This document shows positions 17,304-24,705 of a DNA stretch of 64,000 nucleotides, one piece after another. Source of the DNA: Desulfoferula sp040751985 (lineage in GTDB: Bacteria > Desulfobacterota > Desulfarculia > Desulfarculales > Desulfarculaceae); assembly GCA_040751985.1 (NCBI GenBank), contig JBFMFU010000088.1, forward strand, positions 1 through 64,000. The letters run 5' to 3'. Every line of letters begins with the position of its first letter. Position 1 is the stretch's first letter. The position numbers and the translations under genes were made by a program. Below the pieces are notes generated by a model, which did no database searches, was not told where the DNA came from, and worked only from the letters and a program-made list of their open reading frames with translations.

Positions 17304-17828
17304 TCAGGGCTCTGCGGCTAGGCATTTGAAACGATCGCGTATTGACGGCAGCAGCAGACCATGCGCCTGAATATCCTGGGCCGCCTGTTGAAAGATGATC
17401 TGGATCAACAGCGAGTCGGCTAGGCATTCCTGACCCTGGGGTCCACGGACCAAGGCGCCCTGGTGATCAGAGCCGCGGCCCGCGGCTGGATATAATTTCC
17501 GGTACTTGGCAATTTCCTCGGGTACACATATAAAGCTTCCTGATTTGCCAGAAATGATGGCAGAGACCCTCTCATAGTGTTTTATGATCTCAACCAAAAT
17601 CGCCGAGAATTCAGGGCAGTAATTTTGCTGGGGGCTTTTCAGGAAGCGCTGGAGTTGGGTGCGGGTTTTTGCATAAGCCTTCAGATAGGCTCTTTGCGTG
17701 ATACAACACTCCGTTTGCATCTTTAGGCTTAGCAGGGACTTGAGCGCGTCCCCGGCTGGGCTAGCCAGGGAGGAAGGCGGCACGAACCAGCCAAGGCACA
17801 GGGCTACAGATATAAAAAGATGTCTCAT
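17304..17828 (-). CDS. Secreted protein of unknown function
   Basis: 174 residues. An N-terminal signal peptide (MRHLFISVALCLGWFVPPSS, then LAS) is followed by a mostly helical, charged domain with several cysteines (TECCITQRAYLKAYAK, NYCPEF, FICVPEEIAKY, QECLAD, FKCLAAEP), likely disulfide-bonded in the periplasm. The C-terminal part (LLIQIIFQQAAQDI) resembles small periplasmic helical proteins but I do not recognise a family. Situated between the cytidylate-kinase-like gene and the TSUP permease with short gaps. Confidence 0.65.
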   Translation of the reverse strand: MRHLFISVALCLGWFVPPSSLASPAGDALKSLLSLKMQTECCITQRAYLKAYAKTRTQLQRFLKSPQQNYCPEFSAILVEIIKHYERVSAIISGKSGSFICVPEEIAKYRKLYPAAGRGSDHQGALVRGPQGQECLADSLLIQIIFQQAAQDIQAHGLLLPSIRDRFKCLAAEP

Positions 17829-17864
17829 AACTCATGGCTATGTAAACGTACTCGCTTTAGATCA

Positions 17865-18692
17865 TTAGGGATCAATACCCCGGCCGTATTGCACAGGAGC
17901 CACTATCAACTCCAAACGGACTTCCTTAATCCCCGGCACCTGTTTAATTACCTGCTCGATACGATCGATAACGCCCTGGCTGTGGGTAAGTCCCTTTACC
18001 TCAATAATCCCGTCAGCCGGCACCTCAATTACCAGCATATTGTTATCGAGGTGGTTTTCTAAAAGTGCAGCCTTAACCCGTTTTTCCTGAGACAGCCTCT
18101 TCATGGACTCCAGAGCCCCCAGGCTGCACTGCTTGATCACCTCGCTCTGGGCCGCATCCATGATGATCTTTGCCGCAGTGGCAACGGTCATTTTATTGGT
18201 GTTGATGATCAAGTCGTAAAGAGAAGGGTCGTTGGGAACTCTGCCAAAGGCCATGCGGAAAAGGCCCCGGCGGTTGGTGTCAGTCTTGTCTATCAGCTGG
18301 TACGCCGCCTCCTCGCTGAGTCCCTGTTTTTCCGTGAAATATTTCATGCGCTTTGCTTTGGGAGCATGCATTCTAATATGCAAGGCGCAATCAAAATCTC
18401 TTAGCAGCATCTGGCTGCCATGACCCAATATGACACCTTCCCCCTTCCGGGAGACTTCATAGACTATTGAGTCCATGTAATCCATATAAAGTAGGGGTTT
18501 TTGACTGAATAAGCGGTCGAGGAAGCCGGGCTCAATCATGTCTTTGAGGTGCTCCACGCCCAGGCCTATCTTCCGGCCCATTTCCAGTAGCTTCTCGTCG
18601 TCGTAAATTTCGACTCCGAGGCCCTGCGCAACAATAGTCGCGACTTCCATTTCGTTACAGCCAATCGGGCTGGAAATAGTGATCAGAGGCAT
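17865..18692 (-). CDS. Cytidylate-kinase-like protein with C-terminal BON-like domain
   Basis: 275 residues. Residues 1-190 follow the cytidylate-kinase-like family (Cytidylate_kin2): ITISSPIG, GVEIYDDEKLLEMGRKIG, VILGHGSQMLLRDFDCALHIRM, YDLIINTNKMT. The P-loop is degenerate (SPIGCNEME instead of GxxGxGK), so nucleotide kinase activity is doubtful. Residues 215-265 (LVIEVPADGIIEVKGLTHSQ, then GVIDRIEQVIKQVPGI) look like a BON domain. It follows the methyl-THF methyltransferase by 45 bases. Proteins of this family often sit beside corrinoid methyltransferases; a regulatory or reactivation role is possible but unproven. Confidence 0.75.
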   Translation of the reverse strand: MPLITISSPIGCNEMEVATIVAQGLGVEIYDDEKLLEMGRKIGLGVEHLKDMIEPGFLDRLFSQKPLLYMDYMDSIVYEVSRKGEGVILGHGSQMLLRDFDCALHIRMHAPKAKRMKYFTEKQGLSEEAAYQLIDKTDTNRRGLFRMAFGRVPNDPSLYDLIINTNKMTVATAAKIIMDAAQSEVIKQCSLGALESMKRLSQEKRVKAALLENHLDNNMLVIEVPADGIIEVKGLTHSQGVIDRIEQVIKQVPGIKEVRLELIVAPVQYGRGIDP

Positions 18693-18737
18693 GCTCTCTA
18701 CCTATCTCTTAATTGGTCATTATTGAATGTCCAATGG

Positions 18738-19523
18738 TTACTGGGACCTGAATTGATTGGTGTACTTCAGGCAGAATTCATCGCGGCCGGCCAACACCTC
18801 CGCGGCACGGATAGTAGACATCATGCCTTCATCCAAGGGGTTTAAAATGGCACCGTCCAAACCCTTGGCAATTGCCATTGCCATGAAGGTTTGATTGAGC
18901 AGCTTCCGGTTGGGCAGTCCAAAGGAAATATTGGAAATGCCGCACATAGTGTGCACGCCCTGAAATTGAGACATGATCTTTTCTACTGCATTTAAGAACT
19001 CGGCCCCGAAATCATTGTTGGCGCAAACCGGCTGCACCAAGGGATCCACATAAATATTGTATAGAGGAACATTCTTTTGCTGCAGGCCATCAATCAGTTT
19101 TTCCGCAGCTTGCAGCCTCTCTTCAGCGGTGGCAGGCATCCCCCCGTCACTCATGCAAAGCGCGATAACCTTCAGGTTCGAGCCCGCCACAACAGGCAAC
19201 AAGGCTTGGTATCGCTCCTGCTCTAGCGAGATGGAGTTAATCATGGCCTGGCCCCTGTGCACCGCTAGGGCTGCTTCAATGGCTTTGGGATTGGGGCTGT
19301 CCAGGGTGCAAGGCAGGTCCACTACGCTTTGAACGGTTTGCACCAGCCACGAGAGGATAGCGGGTTCCTCCTGCCAAAACACCCCCGCATTCACATCGAT
19401 ATGGTTGGCGCCGCAATTAGCCTGGCGTTTGGCTAGGTCTTCAATAAACCCGGCGTTCCTGACCTTGATAGCTTCATTGGTCTCTCGGCGGCTTGAATTT
19501 ATAAGTTCACCCACTATGTGCAT
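18738..19523 (-). CDS. Methyltetrahydrofolate:corrinoid methyltransferase (MtgA/MtvA type)
   Basis: 261 residues with the pterin-binding TIM-barrel pattern: VGELINSSR, NCGANHIDVNAG, CTLDSPNPKAIEAAL, MINSISLEQ, NIYVDPLVQP, GISNISFGLPNR. The family moves the methyl group between a corrinoid protein and tetrahydrofolate. In this cluster it would take methyl groups from the corrinoid protein encoded at 22743-23384 and feed the Wood-Ljungdahl methyl branch. ATG at 19521-19523; upstream ribosome-binding site is weak. Confidence 0.9.
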   Translation of the reverse strand: MHIVGELINSSRRETNEAIKVRNAGFIEDLAKRQANCGANHIDVNAGVFWQEEPAILSWLVQTVQSVVDLPCTLDSPNPKAIEAALAVHRGQAMINSISLEQERYQALLPVVAGSNLKVIALCMSDGGMPATAEERLQAAEKLIDGLQQKNVPLYNIYVDPLVQPVCANNDFGAEFLNAVEKIMSQFQGVHTMCGISNISFGLPNRKLLNQTFMAMAIAKGLDGAILNPLDEGMMSTIRAAEVLAGRDEFCLKYTNQFRSQ

Positions 19524-19569
19524 GGTGTACGCTTTCGTCGCTTAAGCAAACGCCCTTACTTTATTTCGC

Positions 19570-21471
19570 TCAGGCTTCTGCCGGCTGCATCTTTCGGCTG
19601 CTGACAATCACCCACAAGGCCACTGCCGCACTTAGTCCAAAAAAGACCAGCAATGTTACGGTGGAGTTGTGTACTAAATAGATGAATCCAAACATGCTGG
19701 CGAGACCAAACAAGACGCGCTCCATCAAAATAAGCTTTCTCCAAAAGTAGCCGAAGAAGGCCACGGAGAAACCCACCATCACCAGCATGGTCACTAAAAA
19801 GGCAAACATTCCGGAGATGGTTACCCGCGGGAATATCAATAAATCCGGGTTATAAACAAAGGCAAAGGGGATGACGAAGGTGGGCAGGGCAAGCTTCATG
19901 GCCTCTTTGGCGGTACCCATGAAAGTTCCCCCCGACAGCTTGGCCCCAGCCAAGCAGGCTATGGCCACCGGCGGGGAAATGGTGGAGAAGATGGCAAAGT
20001 AGAACACGAACATATGGGCGTAAAGCGCGGGCAGACCCAATTCTTGCAGGGTGGGCGCCAAGGTCAGGGCCACGACCAAATACGCCACCGGCGTAGGCAG
20101 ACCCATACCCATGATCAAGGAAACGACCATGGCGCCAATGAGCACCACAAAGAGATTATCAGGAACAATCCCGCTCATGACAGTGGAGAGCTTGCCGGCC
20201 AGGTTGGTGGTGCTGGCAGCCTGCGCCAAGGGACCCAGGGCCACTAAAAGCAGGCACAATATGGTGCAGACTTCCAGACCATTAACAAAGCCCTTGACCA
20301 AAGTCCTGAAGCTGGGCCTTAGCCCTTTCCCCTGGAAGAAGCACAGAGCGAACATCACCCCGATACCGGCAATGGCCGCCACATTGGGGGAATAGAACAA
20401 TAAAAGCAGGACCAGTACCACAATGAACGAAGCGGCAAAGGTGGGCAAAAGCCGCAGGATCAGCCGCATATCAATGTCGTCGGTGAGAAAACCCAAATTG
20501 GCTTTACGGGCGGCCAGCAATATGGCCAATACCACTCCTCCGATGTACAGGAACGCCGGCAACCCCGCCGCCAGAGCCACTTCGATATAAGCAATGTTCA
20601 AAGTGGCCGCGATCATAAAGGCGGCCAAACCTAAGATCGGCGGCAATAATTGTCCTGATGTTGAGGCCACTGCTTCGATCGCCCCGGCCAAGTCTGGCTT
20701 CATGCCGGACTTTTTCATTATGGGGATGGTGAGTTGGCCCGTTAGCATTACGTTCGAAACTGCCTGCCCCATAACCGAACCGGTCATGGCGCTACCCACG
20801 ATGGCCGGAAAGGCCGCGCCCCCCCGGACGTGCCTACCCACCAGCTTGCCGAGCTCCAGAACCAACGGCAACATGCCGATGCCGATAAGCAGAGCCGCAA
20901 AGATGATGAGAAAATAGATCTTGTCGGCGGCCAAGGGGACGAAATAGAAGATTCCCGCCACGGTGTCGAGCCCCATATAGCTCATGGCGAAATCCAAGGC
21001 GAACTTGTCATGCCTGAATATTTCAGAATCTATGACATGCCCGAGGAAAAAATAGAGGATCGACAACAATATGACGCTGGTCAATATGGTCCCCCAGTGG
21101 TACCAGGTCAGGATCAACATGGATGCCAATACGAAGAATCCAATAAAAATATCCATGTTTTCAATAAACGGCTGGATCGTGTTCAGTTCGATGGCCCGAT
21201 ATCTCATATATATGGCTGTCAGAACGAAGACGACCGACGCCGACAGGAAAACGACCAAGCTGGCCCAGAACTTAAAACCCTTGGCGTTGCCTTGCAGGAT
21301 ATCTCGTATGGTCAACAGGGAAGAAAGTATCGCGGTGCCTAAAACGAAGGTAGTGTAATGTTCCGCTGGCTCCTGGAATAATTCGAATATGGTTGTAAAG
21401 ATATAAAGAGTAAAAATAGTGCCTATGACTAAAAATACTCTATTGATCCATTCAACCATTCTATCTAGCAT
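19570..21471 (-). CDS. TRAP transporter fused permease (DctQ-DctM type)
   Basis: 633 residues. About four N-terminal membrane helices (small DctQ-like part, to about residue 165) are fused to a large DctM-like part with about twelve to fourteen helices, including GAAFPAIVGSAMTGSVMGQ, SGQLLPPILG and GMGLPTPVAYLVVAL. Such fused permeases pair with TAXI-type binding proteins and drive uptake with an ion gradient. ATG at 21469-21471 has AAAGGATC upstream; an earlier Met is less well placed. Directly follows its binding-protein gene; ligand unknown. Confidence 0.93.
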   Translation of the reverse strand: MLDRMVEWINRVFLVIGTIFTLYIFTTIFELFQEPAEHYTTFVLGTAILSSLLTIRDILQGNAKGFKFWASLVVFLSASVVFVLTAIYMRYRAIELNTIQPFIENMDIFIGFFVLASMLILTWYHWGTILTSVILLSILYFFLGHVIDSEIFRHDKFALDFAMSYMGLDTVAGIFYFVPLAADKIYFLIIFAALLIGIGMLPLVLELGKLVGRHVRGGAAFPAIVGSAMTGSVMGQAVSNVMLTGQLTIPIMKKSGMKPDLAGAIEAVASTSGQLLPPILGLAAFMIAATLNIAYIEVALAAGLPAFLYIGGVVLAILLAARKANLGFLTDDIDMRLILRLLPTFAASFIVVLVLLLLFYSPNVAAIAGIGVMFALCFFQGKGLRPSFRTLVKGFVNGLEVCTILCLLLVALGPLAQAASTTNLAGKLSTVMSGIVPDNLFVVLIGAMVVSLIMGMGLPTPVAYLVVALTLAPTLQELGLPALYAHMFVFYFAIFSTISPPVAIACLAGAKLSGGTFMGTAKEAMKLALPTFVIPFAFVYNPDLLIFPRVTISGMFAFLVTMLVMVGFSVAFFGYFWRKLILMERVLFGLASMFGFIYLVHNSTVTLLVFFGLSAAVALWVIVSSRKMQPAEA

Positions 21472-21569
21472 GGGTTGATCCTTTCGAGTCACCAATTTCC
21501 GCAGACTCTGGCTCCCGGCCAGCGCCCGGTCAAGGGGCGCCGGCCGGGAATTTTAATAAGAAAAGGTCC

Positions 21570-22658
21570 TTACTTCTCCCACCACAACTTCACCGGTTTA
21601 TACTGCTTGCGGAACTTCCAGATGCCCAGTTCTTTGTAGGCCTTGATGGCGCCGGGATGGGCGTTGGTATCGGTCAGGCCCGAGACCATAAGCTCCGGGC
21701 TCCATATCTTCCACAGGGCGTGCACCTCACCCATCTTCTTGCCATACTGCACCACGGCTTTGACCAGTTTGTAGGCGAGCTCCTCGGAGAAGGTATGGTG
21801 GGCCGCGTAGTAGCCTCGGTCGGCCCCTACTGTCAAGGGCTTGGTCTGGCCGGGGAGTGTGCCGGGTGGAATCGTAATCGCCATGTAGGAAGTGCCGAAT
21901 TTTTGGTTGAGCTTTTCAACCACCTCGGGGTCTAGGCCGATATAGTAGATTTTGCGGCCAGAGGCTTCCAAGTTCCTCATGGGCCCAGCTACCAGCCATT
22001 GCTTGAGGAAGGGCTCGGTGCCGGCGCCCATAGTAATAGCATCCACCTTGCCGTCTATGAGTTCCTCGACCATCTTGGCCGGACCCAGATGATAAATTTT
22101 TGTATTCTTCATGGTGATGCCATAGCCGAATTCCAAGTCCAACCTGGCGTTGAAACCCCAGTCGCTCTGAGAGCGCAGGCCTATACCCAACTTTTTGCCC
22201 TTGAGGTCGCTGATTTTTTTCAGGTTGGGATCCAGAGTCACCCACCAATGCCCTTGGGTCCACCAGGCGTCTGAATAGACGAGCATGAATTTTTCTTTGA
22301 TCGGCTGAGGCAGGAACTCCTTGAAAAACGGCTGGCCTCCCAGGGGGGCATAGTTCAAGATGTCATCTTCCGTGCCAAACACGGTGTTTTTCCAGCGATG
22401 TTTACTCTTGCCCATTTCACGGATGTTGTACATGTAGCCGGGAGTTTCTTGAGCCCGGAGGATCAAGTTGGGGTCGTTCTTATTCACCATGCTGCCTAAA
22501 ATGGTGTTGCCTTCCACGGTGCCGCAGCCAAGGGGGCAGAGCAACATGGTGATGATTTCCGGCTTCTTGGCCTGGGCCTGTCCTGCCCCTAACACGAACA
22601 AGCCCAAAACCAGGCACGTTATCAGCCCTACAGCTTTTCTACGTTTTATCGGCGCCAT
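21570..22658 (-). CDS. TAXI-family TRAP substrate-binding protein
   Basis: 362 residues. Signal peptide (to AQAKK, about residue 30), then a TAXI-type binding domain: GCGTVEGNTILGSMVNK, KKLGIGLRSQSDWG, DAITMGAGTEPFLKQWL and TVGADRGYYAAHHTFSEELAYKLVKA. Periplasmic partner of the fused TRAP permease encoded next. Strong ribosome-binding site GGGAGGAG. Its place between the corrinoid protein and permease genes suggests the imported compound is the methyl donor of the cluster. The ligand cannot be told from the sequence. Confidence 0.9.
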   Translation of the reverse strand: MAPIKRRKAVGLITCLVLGLFVLGAGQAQAKKPEIITMLLCPLGCGTVEGNTILGSMVNKNDPNLILRAQETPGYMYNIREMGKSKHRWKNTVFGTEDDILNYAPLGGQPFFKEFLPQPIKEKFMLVYSDAWWTQGHWWVTLDPNLKKISDLKGKKLGIGLRSQSDWGFNARLDLEFGYGITMKNTKIYHLGPAKMVEELIDGKVDAITMGAGTEPFLKQWLVAGPMRNLEASGRKIYYIGLDPEVVEKLNQKFGTSYMAITIPPGTLPGQTKPLTVGADRGYYAAHHTFSEELAYKLVKAVVQYGKKMGEVHALWKIWSPELMVSGLTDTNAHPGAIKAYKELGIWKFRKQYKPVKLWWEK

Positions 22659-22742
22659 AACTCCTCCCTTCGTCTCTCGTAACTTATTTGCGTATAAGCC
22701 TCATAAAAACCAGGTGTCGTTTTTTCCCAATAGAATTACCAT

Positions 22743-23384
22743 TTAGCCACCGTTCAATTCTCTAACTTTTTCTACTGCGTCCGCGGCATTTTCACCGTAA
22801 GCATCCGCTCCTATTTCATCCGCATAGCTTTGGGTGACCGGAGCCCCTCCCACGATTATCTTGGTGTCCATGCCATTTTCTTTAAAAACGCTTACCACCT
22901 TTTTTAATTCGGCCATGGTCGTAGTTAATAGTGCTGAAAGGCCTACGATCTTTGCGTTGTTGTTTTTTACCGCCGCTATAAAATTTTCAGCAGATTGGTT
23001 GATTCCTATATCAATAACGTCGAAACCAGCGCTTTCCAGCATTATGCGAACCAAATTTTTCCCGATATCGTGCAGGTCACCCTTTACAGTTCCGATTACA
23101 ATCCTCCCCTTACTTGCAATATCGCTTTGCTTAATCAAGGGGCGGAGTATTTCCATGGACTGATTAATGGCTTTAGCCACAATCAATACGTCAGATATGA
23201 ATGCATCGCCCATCTTAAACTTTGCTCCTACCCTTTCCAGGCCGGCGAACAATCCGTTGTTCAATATATCGTTTGGCTGTACGCCCTGGGATATGGCCTC
23301 TGAAACGCACGAAGCAACGCTAAGGATTTGCTCTCGATCATACGAGTCCAATTTATCTGCGATTTCTTTTAATAACTCACTCAT
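22743..23384 (-). CDS. Corrinoid (B12-binding) methyl-transfer protein
   Basis: 213 residues in the MtbC/MttC/MtgC layout. An N-terminal helical cap (LSVASCVSEAISQGVQPNDI) precedes the Rossmann-type cobalamin domain with the cobalt-ligating histidine in DLHDIGKN (D-x-H-x-x-G), then GLSALLTTT and IVGGAPV. It accepts a methyl group on cobalt and hands it on. ATG at 23382-23384 is preceded by GAGGAACGCG. It lies next to the UroD-family methyltransferase gene, with which it probably forms the demethylating pair. Confidence 0.93.
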   Translation of the reverse strand: MSELLKEIADKLDSYDREQILSVASCVSEAISQGVQPNDILNNGLFAGLERVGAKFKMGDAFISDVLIVAKAINQSMEILRPLIKQSDIASKGRIVIGTVKGDLHDIGKNLVRIMLESAGFDVIDIGINQSAENFIAAVKNNNAKIVGLSALLTTTMAELKKVVSVFKENGMDTKIIVGGAPVTQSYADEIGADAYGENAADAVEKVRELNGG

Positions 23385-23429
23385 CGCGTTCCTCATTATT
23401 CTTTCACGTTGTAATCCAAGTAATTTGAT

Positions 23430-24488
23430 TCATATGACATAATTGTTTCTGAACTCATTGATCGCGTTCAACTTATCAACCATTTCTCGGGCCTTCTTTG
23501 GAGTATCTGTCTGTACAGAGGGTAGGTTAATTGAGGGATATATGCCTTTTGCAGATATTAAGCAGTCAATGGCCTCTTTTAAAAAAGATATAATTTTATC
23601 TACACCCCATGAGTTCAGCGCCCGCCCGGAAACCCCTACGGGGAAGGGATAACCGGCCGGTCTACCCCCTTGGGCGGCATCCTTGATCGCCTCTATGGAT
23701 TCACCGACTCCGAAAAAGGCCTGGTTGAGGCTGGCGGCGATCTTCTGGCTATGACGATCACCTGCCTTGCCCATAAAGGCAAAACTATTGGGAACAGGAT
23801 TTGGCCCCAGGCGTCTTTGGGCCTCTAGGTCATATGGTGCTATTTGCGCGTGATACACGTCGGGTCTAATCATCTCTGGAGCCAGGAATATCTCGTTGAG
23901 GATAGGATAGCGTAAGCCGCTAATATCACGGATGGTTTCTCCCAGGTAGACCGAAAAGTCAGTGCTGAAATTCATTAATTTTTCAAACAACTCCGGATTC
24001 ATCATTGTATCGATCAAAGTCTGCTCAATTCCGCGCAAGAAACAGGCCACGGTAAACGGCCCGATCACATTGGCCGTTAAATAATGCGTGTTTCCTAAGG
24101 TCTGGTTTACTAACCTGATAGCTTCCACATAAGTTTTAAAATATCCAGACGGCTTGGCGGGCACTTTTAAAATGGACAAATCTTCTTCGGAATCCACAAT
24201 ACCTTTCACCGATCCCGGGAAGTTTCCGTCTGCATGCTCCCAATGCACCCCTATTTCGGGGCCGGTTCCATAAAGAATGTATGCTGCGGCCACCATGGCG
24301 CAATCAATGCCAAAATCTTGGATAAACCTTATATGGACCTCAGCACATTTGTGGGGGTCAGTGATATATTCTTCGATGCTGATGCCATAATGCAGGCAGG
24401 TGAAGGTATTAGAATTAATAACTATTATGGGTAGCTTGTCCGGTTTTTCGCCGATTATGGCCAGCGAAACTCTTTGAGCTGGGGTCAT
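23430..24488 (-). CDS. Uroporphyrinogen decarboxylase-family methyltransferase (MtaA/MtbA-like)
   Basis: 352 residues, UroD/MtaA fold: MTPAQRVSLAIIGEKPDKLP, DFGIDCAMVAAAYILYG, GPFTVACFLRGIEQTLIDTM, and C-terminal VGVSGRALNSWGVDKI. UroD-family proteins in such clusters transfer a methyl group from a substrate, or to a thiol, by way of a corrinoid protein. The haem-pathway enzyme is unlikely because of the neighbours and weak match. ATG at 24486-24488 has GGAGAGG upstream and fits family starts; a TTG start 24 codons earlier is possible. First gene of the corrinoid operon; no MttB-type methyltransferase is present, so this may be the substrate-side enzyme. Confidence 0.85.
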   Translation of the reverse strand: MTPAQRVSLAIIGEKPDKLPIIVINSNTFTCLHYGISIEEYITDPHKCAEVHIRFIQDFGIDCAMVAAAYILYGTGPEIGVHWEHADGNFPGSVKGIVDSEEDLSILKVPAKPSGYFKTYVEAIRLVNQTLGNTHYLTANVIGPFTVACFLRGIEQTLIDTMMNPELFEKLMNFSTDFSVYLGETIRDISGLRYPILNEIFLAPEMIRPDVYHAQIAPYDLEAQRRLGPNPVPNSFAFMGKAGDRHSQKIAASLNQAFFGVGESIEAIKDAAQGGRPAGYPFPVGVSGRALNSWGVDKIISFLKEAIDCLISAKGIYPSINLPSVQTDTPKKAREMVDKLNAINEFRNNYVI

Positions 24489-24620
24489 GGCCCTGAGCCT
24501 CTCCACATTTTTTAGAGGGCCGTAATTGGCTGTTAGGCCAGCGCAGGATGAGGTTAACAACCAGCCTGACTACAGGTAAATCACCCAGCCGGGGTATTAT
24601 TAGGGGATAGCAGCGTTTTT

Positions 24621-24642
24621 ATATCCCCCGCGCGGGGGATAT
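24621..24642. repeat. Perfect 22-bp palindrome, possible operator
   Basis: Perfect inverted repeat with half-site ATATCCCCCGC, in the gap between the MalT-like regulator gene and the UroD-family gene. No T-run follows it on the minus strand (AAAAA follows instead), so it is not a normal terminator for the regulator gene. Position fits an operator of the corrinoid operon. Confidence 0.55.
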
Positions 24643-24705
24643 TTCGAAGACCACCTATGCGAGACAGGTAACAGAGCTACTTGCTAAGAATTGCCAGTCC
24701 GATCA

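Noticed and set aside
24621..24642. Palindrome as terminator of the MalT-like gene
   Set aside because: Followed by AAAAA, not T, in the direction of that gene.
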